From: Chitinibacter fontanus
GTDB taxonomy: Bacteria > Pseudomonadota > Gammaproteobacteria > Burkholderiales > Chitinibacteraceae
DNA length: 64,000 nt
Assembly (NCBI RefSeq): GCF_013423785.1
Contig: NZ_CP058952.1
Coordinates: 2,941,665 to 3,005,664 of the forward strand
Direction: 5' to 3'
The translations under genes were made by a program, and so were the position numbers. Positions 36,175 through 44,300 of this stretch are shown here, in pieces; the stretch's first letter is position 1, and every line of letters starts with the position of its first letter. The notes under the pieces are model-generated. The model saw only the letters and a program-made list of their open reading frames with translations, did no database searches and had not been told where the DNA came from.

Positions 36175-37208
36175 GCGCCGCTGTACTAACCAAGCCACAC
36201 TCTGAGCGCCATACACGCTCGCCAGCGGGTGTCACCCTATTACTGGCATTCTGTTTGCTGTTATTGCTGATGCTCTCTTTGGTAAAAGGGGCGGTTAGTA
36301 TTCCTCTGCAGGCCTTGCCAAATATGGTTTGGGGAGATATACCCGCTGAGCAAGTTGAGCTAACTATGTGGCAATCGTTATTGATCGAGGTGCGTTTACC
36401 ACGCGCCCTGTTTGCGGCACTGGCAGGCGGGGTGTTGGCGCTAACAGGGGTATTGGCACAGGCTTTGTTTCGCAATCCACTGGCGGAGCCCGCCTTAGTG
36501 GGAATGGTTTCTGGCGGCGCATTGGGGGCTGTCAGCATTATCGTTTTGGGTGGTGGCAGCTTTTTATTGCTAGCACCCGCTGCATTTATTGGTAGCCTGA
36601 TCACCACCGTGTGCGCCTACCATTTGGGACGTCGTTATCCGGGGGTAGCAGGGCTATTGCTGGCTGGCGTGGCGATTAATGCCATTTGTTTTAGCCTGAT
36701 TGGCCTGTTTACTTATTGGGCCGATGAGACGCAACTGCGCACGCTGACGTTCTGGAATATGGGTTCACTGGCTGGTGCACGCTGGTCACTGCTGGCCTGG
36801 TTAACGCCGTGGTTACTGGCAGGCTCTTTGCTGGCCTTGCGCTACTGGCGTGGCCTGAATGCCTTATTACTCGGAGAGCGTGAAGCATTGCATCTGGGGT
36901 TTCCAATTAAGGCGCTGCGACGACAATTGATCGTGTTAATGGCTTTGCTAGTGGGCCCTTTGGTGGCGGCAACAGGCGGCATTGGATTTATCGGTTTAGT
37001 GGTACCGCATTTGTTGCGGATGATTTTAGGAGCTGATCACCGACATCTGTTGCCTGCTGCCATGCTGGGGGGCGCTTGCGCTCTAGTAGCCGCCGATTGG
37101 TTGGCGCGCATCGTCGTGATGCCTGCGGAATTGCCGATTGGTATTGTTACCAGCCTGATCGGTGGGCCGTTTTTCCTGTATTTACTAATTAAAGGGCGGC
37201 CAGCATGA
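36171..37208 (+). CDS. hmuU: Haem ABC transporter permease HmuU
   Basis: A 345-residue FecCD-family permease with about ten membrane helices. VRLPRALFAALAGGVLALTG and the cytoplasmic helix after GREALHLG-like ERE ALHLGFPIKALRR contact the HmuV ATPase; FIGLVVPHLLRMILGADHR is the family signature near the C-terminus. Overlaps hmuT and hmuV by 4 bases at each side, so HmuTUV are translationally coupled. Confidence 0.94.
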   Translation: MSAAVLTKPHSERHTRSPAGVTLLLAFCLLLLLMLSLVKGAVSIPLQALPNMVWGDIPAEQVELTMWQSLLIEVRLPRALFAALAGGVLALTGVLAQALFRNPLAEPALVGMVSGGALGAVSIIVLGGGSFLLLAPAAFIGSLITTVCAYHLGRRYPGVAGLLLAGVAINAICFSLIGLFTYWADETQLRTLTFWNMGSLAGARWSLLAWLTPWLLAGSLLALRYWRGLNALLLGEREALHLGFPIKALRRQLIVLMALLVGPLVAATGGIGFIGLVVPHLLRMILGADHRHLLPAAMLGGACALVAADWLARIVVMPAELPIGIVTSLIGGPFFLYLLIKGRPA

Positions 37209-38008
37209 GCGGCGTATCATCAGCTTTGATGCTGGATAAGGTTTCGGTACGGCGTAACGCGCAGCTGATTCTTGATCAAATCAGTTGCCGACTGCAAGCG
37301 GGCGAAGTATTGGGTATTTTAGGGGCGAATGGGGCGGGTAAGTCGACTTTACTGAAGATACTTGCGAGCGAAATTCGCGCTGATGCTGGGCAAGTAACGC
37401 TCGATGGTCTGGGTATTACTCATTTATCGGGTGCGGCATTAGCACGCCGGCGCGCCGTACTGCCACAACAGGCTGGTTTGGCATTTAATTTAACTGTGCG
37501 TGAAGTGGTGGCGATGGGGGCATACCCATTTCCAGAATTATCTGGCTCTCAAGTGAACAGCGTAATTTCGCTTGCACTGCAACGTGCTGAGGTCGTGCAT
37601 TTAGCTGAACGTGCCTATCCCGAATTATCGGGTGGTGAGCAGCAGCGTGTGCATTTTGCGCGCGTGTTGGTGCAGGTATTAAGTGCGCCTCAGCCGGGGC
37701 AGACGCGCTATTTATTGCTGGATGAGCCGACGGCCAGTTTAGACCCGCGCCATCAGCATGGTTTGTTGGCCGCTGTTGCCACCTTGGCGAGGCAAGAGAA
37801 TATCGGGGTGGCCGTGGTGCTGCACGACGTCAATTTGGCTGCGCGTTGGTGTACCCGTATAGCGCTGTTAGCCTCAGGGCGATTGATTGCTGACGGCATA
37901 CCTGCCGATGTATTGCAGAGCGACAATCTGCGGCAAACCTATCAGTTGGAGGCGCAAGTGATTTCTCACCCCCATCAGCCGGATATGCCACTGGTTTTGT
38001 TTTGCTAA
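37205..38008 (+). CDS. hmuV: Haem ABC transporter ATPase HmuV
   Basis: A 267-residue ABC ATPase of the BtuD/FecE class: Walker A GILGANGAGKSTLLK, Q-loop RRAVLPQQAGLAFN, signature ELSGGEQQRVHFARVL, Walker B YLLLDEPTASLD, switch His in VVLHDVNLAARWC. The insert VLSAPQPGQTR before Walker B is typical of HmuV. It powers haem import through HmuU. Confidence 0.95.
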   Translation: MSGVSSALMLDKVSVRRNAQLILDQISCRLQAGEVLGILGANGAGKSTLLKILASEIRADAGQVTLDGLGITHLSGAALARRRAVLPQQAGLAFNLTVREVVAMGAYPFPELSGSQVNSVISLALQRAEVVHLAERAYPELSGGEQQRVHFARVLVQVLSAPQPGQTRYLLLDEPTASLDPRHQHGLLAAVATLARQENIGVAVVLHDVNLAARWCTRIALLASGRLIADGIPADVLQSDNLRQTYQLEAQVISHPHQPDMPLVLFC

Positions 38009-38032
38009 ACCGGATATTGCTTGGAGCTAAAA

Positions 38033-38800
38033 ATGCAACGATTAGTAATGCTCTTGCTCGCTGGTTTAGTCAGCGCGTGCAGTAGTGTGTCTAGTGCACC
38101 TAGCCATTTTGTGCTGCTGGGCGAAGTCCATGATAATGCCGTCGGGCACGCTCGTCGGTTGGCCGATTTGCAGACTAAAGTGGCCGCAGGGTGGCGCCCG
38201 GCGATCGCGATGGAACAATTTGATTCTGAATATCAGCCGCAGCTAAGTGCCGCACAACAGCGCTGTGGTGTTGATGTGCAATGTATTATTGATGCAGCGA
38301 GCGGCAGTCCCCGCTGGAATTGGTCGTATTACATGCCACTATTGGCCCTAGCTCAGCAATACCAATTGCCACTACTGGCGGCCAATCTTTCGCGCACTCA
38401 GGCCAGCAAAATTGTTAAAAATGGTTTCGCCGCAGGTTTAAGCCCTGAGATCATGGCGCGTTATGAGCTGAATGCCATCCCAAGCGCCATACTTGAGCTA
38501 CAAATTGTTGCGGTGCGCAGCGGACACTGCAATCAATTGCCAGAAAATATATTGCCCGGTATGGCTAGGGCGCAGATTGCCCGCGATGTCATCATGGCCG
38601 AAGTCATGCAGCAAGCGCGCCGCGATGTGGTGCTGATCGCCGGTAATGGCCATGTGCGGCGCGATATTGGCGTGCCATATTGGCTGGCGGCACATCAGGT
38701 ATTGAGTACTGGCTATCTAGAACAGGCTGTGGAAGTCGCACATTTTGACTATGCCGTACTAATCCCAAGCCCAAGTCGGGCAGCAGTTTGCCCCCCGTAA
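38033..38800 (+). CDS. ChaN-like haem-binding lipoprotein
   Basis: A 255-residue lipoprotein: the lipobox LVSAC (Cys about 16) follows a short hydrophobic signal. The start at 38033 has GGAG 7 bases upstream. HFVLLGEVHDNAVGHARRL and AIAMEQFD are the opening motifs of the ChaN family (haem-regulated protein; EreA/TiKi-like fold), and VLIAGNGHVRRDIGVPYWL the closing one. ChaN of Campylobacter binds two haems as a dimer. Its place right after hmuV, 24 bases away, supports a role in haem handling at the membrane. Confidence 0.88.
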   Translation: MQRLVMLLLAGLVSACSSVSSAPSHFVLLGEVHDNAVGHARRLADLQTKVAAGWRPAIAMEQFDSEYQPQLSAAQQRCGVDVQCIIDAASGSPRWNWSYYMPLLALAQQYQLPLLAANLSRTQASKIVKNGFAAGLSPEIMARYELNAIPSAILELQIVAVRSGHCNQLPENILPGMARAQIARDVIMAEVMQQARRDVVLIAGNGHVRRDIGVPYWLAAHQVLSTGYLEQAVEVAHFDYAVLIPSPSRAAVCPP

Positions 38801-38859
38801 TCTGTGTCACATCAGCGTGCTTATCCAGCCTATGTATTTGAGCTGCGCATGATCCGTAG

Positions 38860-39391
38860 TTAGATTAAGTCCAGTGAGGCGATCCAGTTGCATATCCCTT
38901 CCTGAGCCGAAAGCGCAATGCACTGGGCGCCAAACTGACGTGCAGAAGCTGGAATATTTGGGTCGATCATCACGATGCGTGGCAGACGTTGCATTGAACG
39001 AATAATAAAAATCGGATCAACCACATTCAGGCTAGTACCAACAACCACAAAAATATCGTCTTCAGTTAATGAGTTGGCAATCTGATAGAGTGTTTCATAT
39101 TCGGGTGCGGGTTCGCCAAAAAACACAATACCAGGTTTGCTTAACTGGTTGCCACAGGCCGGGCAGGGCTCATCAGTAAAGTCTCGCTCGGCGATATGCC
39201 AATAATGTAGACATTGCGTACACGACATTTGATCAATTTGTCCGTGTAAATGCAGCACATCCTGCGTACCAGCGCTTTCGTGGAGCAGATCAATATTCGT
39301 TGTGATGACTTTAACAGGCGTTTTTTGCTGTAGCTGTGTAATTGCGTGATAGCCTGCATGCGGCAGGGCCGCACGATATTGTGCCTTGCGC
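38860..39391 (-). pseudogene. Sir2-family NAD-dependent deacylase, C-terminal remnant
   Basis: What remains is about 177 codons of a sirtuin: VITTNIDLLHESAG (the TQNID motif), the catalytic HGQ in VLHLHGQIDQ, the zinc cysteines C-T-Q-C and C-P-A-C, KPGIVFFGEP, and VVVGTSLNVVDP. The N-terminal NAD-binding part with GAGxSxxSGIPxFR is absent. The frame runs into the left end of the IS at 39392. On the other side of the IS (40446-40428) an ATG starts MNHYLY, a plausible sirtuin N-terminus. So the gene was hit by the IS and lost about 60-80 codons. It cannot make an active deacylase. Confidence 0.88.
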
Positions 39392-40427
39392 GGCTTTGTT
39401 GCACAAACCAGCGGCTTCACGCCGCTGGTAGAATCGTTTTATGAGCAAACCCGCACCTAACAAGTACAAAACCACCAACTGGCCAAGTTATAACGCTGCT
39501 TTGAAATCACGTGGTGCGTTGATGGTTTGGCTCGATCCGACGCTGAAATGGGCTGCTGAGCCCACTGGCAAACGTGGCCGAAAACCTACGTTCAGCGACG
39601 CGGCCATTCAGTTCTGCCTCACCATCAAATGCCTATTCAACCTCGCGTTGCGCCAAACCACCGGCATGGTGGAAAGCCTGCTTCGACTCGCCAACTTAGA
39701 TTGGATCGTCCCCGATTCGAGCACGATCTCTCGTCGACAAAAAACACTCAAAGTCATTATTCCTGCCCGTCAAAGCCAAGGTGGTTTGCATTTATTGGTC
39801 GATAGCACGGGCATCAAAATGCTCAGTGAAGGCGAATGGAAAACCAAGAAGCATGGTGCTGAATATCGTCGGCAATGGCGCAAAGTTCACCTCGGTATTG
39901 ATGCCGAAACCCTTGAAATTCGTGCCATTGAGGTCACTGACAATAAAACAGGTGATGCGCCCATGTTGCTGGAACTGATGAATCAGATTCCCGAGTCAGA
40001 ACAGATTGCGGCGATTTACGGTGATGGCGCCTACGACACCAAAGAGTGCCACAATGCTATTGCGGCTCGTGGTGCGGCTGCGATCATCCCGACTCGCAAG
40101 AACGCTCAGTTTCGGAAAGAAAATACGGCGGGTGCACGATCTCGCAATGCGATTTTGCGTGCGACCAAATATTTGGGTAGAGCCATCTGGAAAAAGTGGT
40201 CAGGCTATCACCGGCGTAGCTTGGTAGAAACCAAAATGCGCTGCTTTAAACTATTGGGGGAGCGAGTGATGGCACGGGACTTTGATCGTCAGGTGGCGGA
40301 GTTACAAGTGCGGACAGCGATTTTAAATCGCTTCACGCAACTGGGCACGCCGACAACGGTGCGTGTGGGATAAATCCGTCTGGGGTTTGGGGAAGCTCAC
40401 ACTCAAATCGATTTATGCAACAAAGCC
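39392..40427 (+). mobile_element. IS5-family insertion sequence, 1,036 bp
   Basis: Terminal inverted repeats GGCTTTGTTGCACAAA (39392-39407) and TTTATGCAACAAAGCC (40412-40427) differ at one of 16 positions. One intact transposase lies inside. Flanking bases (GCGC left, GATA right) show no target duplication, which, with the missing sirtuin sequence, points to a deletion next to the element after insertion or to recombination between two copies. Confidence 0.92.
39441..40373 (+). CDS. IS5-family transposase
   Basis: A 310-residue DDE transposase. The N-terminal part is a DUF4372/IS5-type helix-turn-helix region (TNWPSYNAALKSRGALMVWL); catalytic positions are DSTGIK (first Asp, about 118), YGDGAYD (second Asp, about 196) and the Glu in the RRSLVETKMRCFKLLGER stretch (about 263), the Y(2)R(3)E(6)K-like signature of the family. 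The frame is intact with no stop, so the element may still be active. It is the only transposase in the window. Confidence 0.93.
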   Translation: MSKPAPNKYKTTNWPSYNAALKSRGALMVWLDPTLKWAAEPTGKRGRKPTFSDAAIQFCLTIKCLFNLALRQTTGMVESLLRLANLDWIVPDSSTISRRQKTLKVIIPARQSQGGLHLLVDSTGIKMLSEGEWKTKKHGAEYRRQWRKVHLGIDAETLEIRAIEVTDNKTGDAPMLLELMNQIPESEQIAAIYGDGAYDTKECHNAIAARGAAAIIPTRKNAQFRKENTAGARSRNAILRATKYLGRAIWKKWSGYHRRSLVETKMRCFKLLGERVMARDFDRQVAELQVRTAILNRFTQLGTPTTVRVG

Positions 40428-40446
40428 GATATAGGTAATGATTCAT
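40428..40446 (-). pseudogene. Remnant of the sirtuin gene start
   Basis: Minus-strand ATG at 40446 followed by codons for MNHYLY, then the right IS end. A TATA-rich stretch lies just upstream (40455-40470). Interpreted as the 5' end of the disrupted Sir2-family gene because it is in the right place and orientation; too short to prove. Confidence 0.4.
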
Positions 40447-40504
40447 TTTTTAGTCTTTATATAATTTCCGCTATTGGCCGACTGCCGACTCAGACATCGT
40501 TGTC

Positions 40505-40840
40505 TCACCGCGGTACAAACAGAAAAGCGGCGCAGAATAGGGCGCAGCAGCTGATAGCGAAGGCGCCGAGCAGTTGGGTGGCGATAAAGAAATAGCGCCA
40601 AGTACGGTTGTCAATGCGCCGCCAGCCGCCGGTGCGCTGGGCATACCAGATGCCAGCCATAAAGCCGCCCATCGCTTCATAGTCGTTCATAAAGACGTCG
40701 ATGCGCGGTGGTAGGGCATCACTGTAGTTCTCTTTGAGGTAGCTATATAGCGTCGAGGCACAAAGGGCGTATAGCCCGCCGCCCAATAGGCTGCCCAAGA
40801 TCAGAAAGGGTAGGCCAAAGCTGAAAAACCAGTTATTCAT
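40505..40840 (-). CDS. Hypothetical small membrane protein
   Basis: A 111-residue protein with membrane segments at about 4-30 and 84-108 and a polar middle with ENYSDALPPRIDVFMNDYEA and YAQRTGGWRRIDNRTWRY. GGAG lies 8 bases before the ATG at 40840, so translation is likely. I do not recognise the family. It lies between the IS and recR in the same direction as recR, but about 110 bases downstream of it, and may be a separate unit. Confidence 0.6.
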   Translation of the reverse strand: MNNWFFSFGLPFLILGSLLGGGLYALCASTLYSYLKENYSDALPPRIDVFMNDYEAMGGFMAGIWYAQRTGGWRRIDNRTWRYFFIATQLLGAFAISCCALFCAAFLFVPR

Positions 40841-40949
40841 CGCGAGTACTCCAGTCTGATGGGGTATTTACTACGGCAAAAAACGATTGTAGCGCGACTG
40901 TATAGATAGTGGGGTTTGTAGCTTGTGCTTGGTGTAAGTTGTGGTGAGT

Positions 40950-41546
40950 TTACAAACCGCGCCGTTCAATCAGCGCCTGCGCCAGCGTGCCCGGGTCGAC
41001 GTGTTCCAGCTCGCCGCCAACGGGTAGGCCGCGGGCAATGCGGCTGACTTTCAGCCCGCGGGCGCGCAGCATTTCGGCCAGATAATGTGCAGTGGCTTCG
41101 CCTTCGGTGGTGAAATTGGTGGCCAACACTACCTCTTCGACAATGCCATCGCTGGCGCGTTGCAGTAATTGATTGAGTGCGATGTCTTTCGGGCCTATGC
41201 CATCGAGTGGCGAGAGGCGGCCCATTAGCACAAAGTACAGCCCTTCAAAACTGCGCGTGTGTTCAATCGACATCAGATCGGTCGGCATTTCAACGACGCA
41301 AAGTAAGGCGTGATTGCGTTGCTCATCCGAGCAAATATCGCAGACGTCGGCTTCGGTAAAAGTATTGCAGTGGCGGCAATGTTTCAGCGTGCCCAGCGCT
41401 TCAACCAAAGATTGCGCCAAGCGACCCGCACCATCCTGATCGCGTTGCACCAGATGGAACGCCATCCGCGTCGCTGATTTGGGGCCAACGCCGGGTAAGA
41501 CGCGCAAGGCTTCGATCAGATTATGTAGCGAACGTGGCGTGCTCAT
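40950..41546 (-). CDS. recR: Recombination protein RecR
   Basis: A 198-residue DNA-binding protein of the RecFOR pathway that helps load RecA at gaps. Helix-hairpin-helix [17 protein letters not shown] (about 17-33), a zinc finger C-x2-C...C-x2-C ([16 protein letters not shown], about 57-72) and the TOPRIM domain ([16 protein letters not shown]...[19 protein letters not shown]). The dnaX-ebfC-recR order is widely conserved. Here recR is separated from ebfC by about 190 bases holding a structured element. Confidence 0.97.
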   Translation of the reverse strand: MSTPRSLHNLIEALRVLPGVGPKSATRMAFHLVQRDQDGAGRLAQSLVEALGTLKHCRHCNTFTEADVCDICSDEQRNHALLCVVEMPTDLMSIEHTRSFEGLYFVLMGRLSPLDGIGPKDIALNQLLQRASDGIVEEVVLATNFTTEGEATAHYLAEMLRARGLKVSRIARGLPVGGELEHVDPGTLAQALIERRGL

Positions 41547-41619
41547 GAGGTATTGCCTTGGAGGGGAATTCAGGTTTGGTCTGCATGCGGATACTGGGTG
41601 ATGTATCTATACAGCTTTC

Positions 41620-41730
41620 CGAGTGGCGAGCCCACGCAGAGTGTAGGAGGACGGAGCGCAGAAACCGGAGTGGACTGACGTCCATGAGGATTTCGAGCAC
41701 CGCCCGACTGCAGCATGCGTAGGGCGTAGA
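41620..41730. repeat. Structured intergenic element (REP-like) between ebfC and recR
   Basis: Three stem-loops in about 110 bases: GTGG...CCAC (41623-41635), TGGAC-TGAC-GTCCA (41671-41684), and CGCCC...GGGCG (41701-41726). The core AAACCGGAGTGGACTGACGT then CCATGAGGATTTCGAGC resembles, from memory, an interspersed extragenic element found in many beta- and gammaproteobacteria. It is not coding. Identity needs a genome-wide comparison. Confidence 0.5.
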
Positions 41731-41738
41731 CCTCGGAA

Positions 41739-42068
41739 TTAGAAGGGTAGCTTCATGCCCGGTGGCAACGGCAGCCCCGCTGTCAGTGCGCCCATTTTCT
41801 CTTGGCTAGTCGCTTCGGCTTTACGCAGCGCGTCGTTAAATGCCGCCGCAATCAGGTCTTCGAGCATGTCTTTGTCGTCCGACAGCAGGCTGTCGTCGAT
41901 CGCGACGCGTTTCACCACATTGGCGCAGGTCATGGTGATTTTCACCATGCCAGCACCCGATTGACCTTCTACTTCGACATTGGCCAGCTCGTCTTGGGCT
42001 TTTTTCATGTTTTCTTGCATTTGCTGAGCTTGCTTCATCAAGCCGCCCAAACCGCCTTTATTGAACAT
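41739..42068 (-). CDS. ebfC: Nucleoid-associated protein, YbaB/EbfC family
   Basis: A 109-residue DNA-binding dimer. [20 protein letters not shown] opens the protein, followed by the family pattern [20 protein letters not shown], and ends [11 protein letters not shown]. It binds DNA as a tweezer-like dimer and affects nucleoid structure. It follows dnaX by 33 bases and belongs to the dnaX-ebfC-recR operon. Confidence 0.96.
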   Translation of the reverse strand: MFNKGGLGGLMKQAQQMQENMKKAQDELANVEVEGQSGAGMVKITMTCANVVKRVAIDDSLLSDDKDMLEDLIAAAFNDALRKAEATSQEKMGALTAGLPLPPGMKLPF

Positions 42069-42101
42069 AGTGCTTCCTCTTTCGGGTGAATAAGTGGCCG
42101 C

Positions 42102-43988
42102 TTACAAGGGCTTGATCGACGCTGCGTCGATGCTGCCGCCCATATCGCGTACCAAGGTTTGAATGAATGGATCGTTCTGAATCGCCGCCACCGCGACTTC
42201 TTGTCGGGCGGCATTTTCGCGTACCAGCATAATCGCAGGGGTCTCGCCTGCGATTGTGCCGATATTGACGTTAACTGTGATGTCACGCCCAAAGTGTTCC
42301 GACAAGGCGCTGCGCAATTTATCCTGATAATCACGTGTGGCCACTGCACGATGCTCTTCGGCGACTTGCAAATCGAAATGTATATCGCTGTAGCCCAATA
42401 ATTCTGCGTTCTGCGCCAACATACCTGCCGCGCCGAGCTTAAGCTGTACCACCAAGCCACGCCAGTCGCCATTGAATGGCACGACGGCTTTGCTGTCACG
42501 GGTTGGTGACGAGTCGGGTGCGGATTCAATCACTGATGCTGGTTCGGCAGCGTAATCAGTGGCGGGTGTATTCGCCTGATAAATCGCCTCCGCCGCCTCG
42601 CTGTGCCACGGTGGTGGTTCTAAATCATCGTAAGCCGGTGCTGATTCTGCTTTTGGTGCGGTTGTTTGAACAGGCGCGCTTGCTGGCAAGCTGGGAGCCG
42701 CCGCCTGTTCAGGCTTTCCAAGTGGCGTTGCTCCTGCTGGAGCGGCAGTCTGGGCTGGCGTGGCTGGTGAGGCATTCTCAGTTATGTGTGCTGGCTTGGC
42801 TGGAGACACTGCTTCGGTAGCCTGCGCCGGCATCGCCGGAGTCACAGTTTCAATGATTTGCACCGGCTTGGCCGGCGAGCCTGTTCCAACTATTTGCTCC
42901 GGCTTTGCCGGAGCAAAGGCCAGCATCCTGAGCAGCGTCATCGTAAAGCCCGCGTATTCATCGGGTGCGAGCGGCAAATCGCGGCGGCCGTGCAGTGCGA
43001 TTTGGTAATACAGTTGCGTGTCTTCTGGGCTAAGTGCTTGTGCTGCGGCGACAATCTGGCCGCGTTGTGGCAAATCATCGGCCAGCGCATTCGGTACGGC
43101 TTGGGTCAGTGCGACTTGGTGCAAGACATTTGCTAGCTCATGTAAAGCCGCTTCATACGACAGGCCACGCAAAGCAATTGCGTCCGCCGTTTGTAGCAGG
43201 CGCGGGCCATCGTGCGCGGCCAGCGCGTCGAGTAAATCGAACAAATAGCTTTGATCGACCGCGCCGAGCATGGCGCGCACTCCTGATTCTTCCACCTGAC
43301 CTGCGCCGTGCGCAATCGCTTGATCCAGCAAAGATAGCGCATCGCGCATTGAGCCATTAGCCGCGTGCCCAAGTAGATTGAGCGCCAGTGGCTCAAATTG
43401 TACTTGCTCGGCTTCCAGTACTTTGTGCAAATGACCTGTAACTTGTTGTGGTGTCATTTGCCGTAATGAAAACTGCAGGCAACGGCTCAGTACCGTGATC
43501 GGTACTTTTTGCGGATCAGTCGTGGCGAGGATAAATTTCACATGGCTTGGCGGCTCTTCCAGTGTTTTCAGCATCGCATTGAATGCTGATTTGGACAGCA
43601 TGTGCACCTCGTCGATGATGTACACTTTGAACCGGCCAGCGGTAGGTGAATATTGCGCGTTGTCCAAGACTTCGCGAATATTATCAATACCGGTGTTGGA
43701 TGCCGCGTCGATCTCGAGCAGATCAACAAAGCGCCCCGCATCGATTTGCGTACATGCAGAGCAAACGCCGCACGGCTCGGCTGTAATGCCGGTTTCGCAA
43801 TTGAGCGCCTTGGCCATAATGCGCGCGATGGTGGTTTTACCCACACCGCGAGTGCCAGTGAGCAGGTAAGCATGGTGAAGACGTTCGCTGGCAAACGCAT
43901 TTGCCAATGCTTTAATCACATGCTCTTGCCCAACGAGTTGGGCGAATGTTTTAGGGCGCCATTTGCGCGCGAGAACTTGATAGGCCAT
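42102..43988 (-). CDS. dnaX: DNA polymerase III subunit tau (DnaX)
   Basis: A 628-residue clamp-loader ATPase. AAA+ domain: Walker A GTRGVGKTTIARI (about 46-58), zinc cysteines C64, C73, C76, C79, Walker B IIDEVHML, sensor ATTDPQKVP, and arginine-finger SRCLQFSLR. Domain III ends near 355. A Pro/Ala-rich linker follows with five degenerate copies of a 12-residue unit (PAKPVQIIETVT-like, about 359-418), then the tau C-terminal domains that hold DnaB and the polymerase core. I see no A-AAA-AAG slippery site, so the short gamma form is probably not made by frameshift. First gene of dnaX-ebfC-recR. Confidence 0.96.
   Translation of the reverse strand: MAYQVLARKWRPKTFAQLVGQEHVIKALANAFASERLHHAYLLTGTRGVGKTTIARIMAKALNCETGITAEPCGVCSACTQIDAGRFVDLLEIDAASNTGIDNIREVLDNAQYSPTAGRFKVYIIDEVHMLSKSAFNAMLKTLEEPPSHVKFILATTDPQKVPITVLSRCLQFSLRQMTPQQVTGHLHKVLEAEQVQFEPLALNLLGHAANGSMRDALSLLDQAIAHGAGQVEESGVRAMLGAVDQSYLFDLLDALAAHDGPRLLQTADAIALRGLSYEAALHELANVLHQVALTQAVPNALADDLPQRGQIVAAAQALSPEDTQLYYQIALHGRRDLPLAPDEYAGFTMTLLRMLAFAPAKPEQIVGTGSPAKPVQIIETVTPAMPAQATEAVSPAKPAHITENASPATPAQTAAPAGATPLGKPEQAAAPSLPASAPVQTTAPKAESAPAYDDLEPPPWHSEAAEAIYQANTPATDYAAEPASVIESAPDSSPTRDSKAVVPFNGDWRGLVVQLKLGAAGMLAQNAELLGYSDIHFDLQVAEEHRAVATRDYQDKLRSALSEHFGRDITVNVNIGTIAGETPAIMLVRENAARQEVAVAAIQNDPFIQTLVRDMGGSIDAASIKPL
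42735..42911. repeat. Tandem 36-bp repeats inside dnaX linker
   Basis: About five degenerate copies of a 12-codon unit (PAKPEQIVGTGS, PAKPVQIIETVT, PAMPAQATEAVS, PAKPAHITENAS, PATPAQTAAPAG). Copy number may vary between strains. Confidence 0.8.
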
Positions 43989-44050
43989 GGCGCGATTCTA
44001 TCAGATTCGCAATTTCTCTGAGTGTGTGTACCCGATTTTAGGTGATAAAG

Positions 44051-44290
44051 ATGGATGAACAACTCATACCCAGCGCCACACTGGCAACGGAAACGCAAAA
44101 CAGCAATATCAATGCGATTGACGACCCCGAGCCACAAGCGCCGATCGAGCCCCCGCTAGAGGCCTGTTGTACCAGTGGCTGTGTGCCGTGTATTTTTGAC
44201 GACTACGCCGAACAATTAAATGCATATCGTGTGGCGCATATGGCCTGGAAGGCGCGCCAAGTTGCAAAGTCCAACCCTGTTGATGAGTGA
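44051..44290 (+). CDS. Oxidoreductase-like domain protein, small and Cys-rich
   Basis: A 79-residue protein. The core PIEPPLEACCTSGCVPCIFD followed by DYAEQLNAY matches the short oxidoreductase-like (OXLD1-type) domain found in bacteria and mitochondria: PEPP, CC-x-SGC-x2-C, then D-x-Y. The cysteines may hold a metal or a redox centre; the function is unknown. The ATG at 44051 (AGGTGAT upstream) is preferred to a GTG 9 bases earlier. Divergent from dnaX and followed closely by the dacB-like gene. Confidence 0.8.
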   Translation: MDEQLIPSATLATETQNSNINAIDDPEPQAPIEPPLEACCTSGCVPCIFDDYAEQLNAYRVAHMAWKARQVAKSNPVDE

Positions 44291-44300
44291 TTTGCGAGCC

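Noticed and set aside
42102-43988. Programmed frameshift in dnaX
   Set aside because: No A-AAA-AAG type heptamer on the coding strand; the longest A run is short and lies in the conserved ATPase part.
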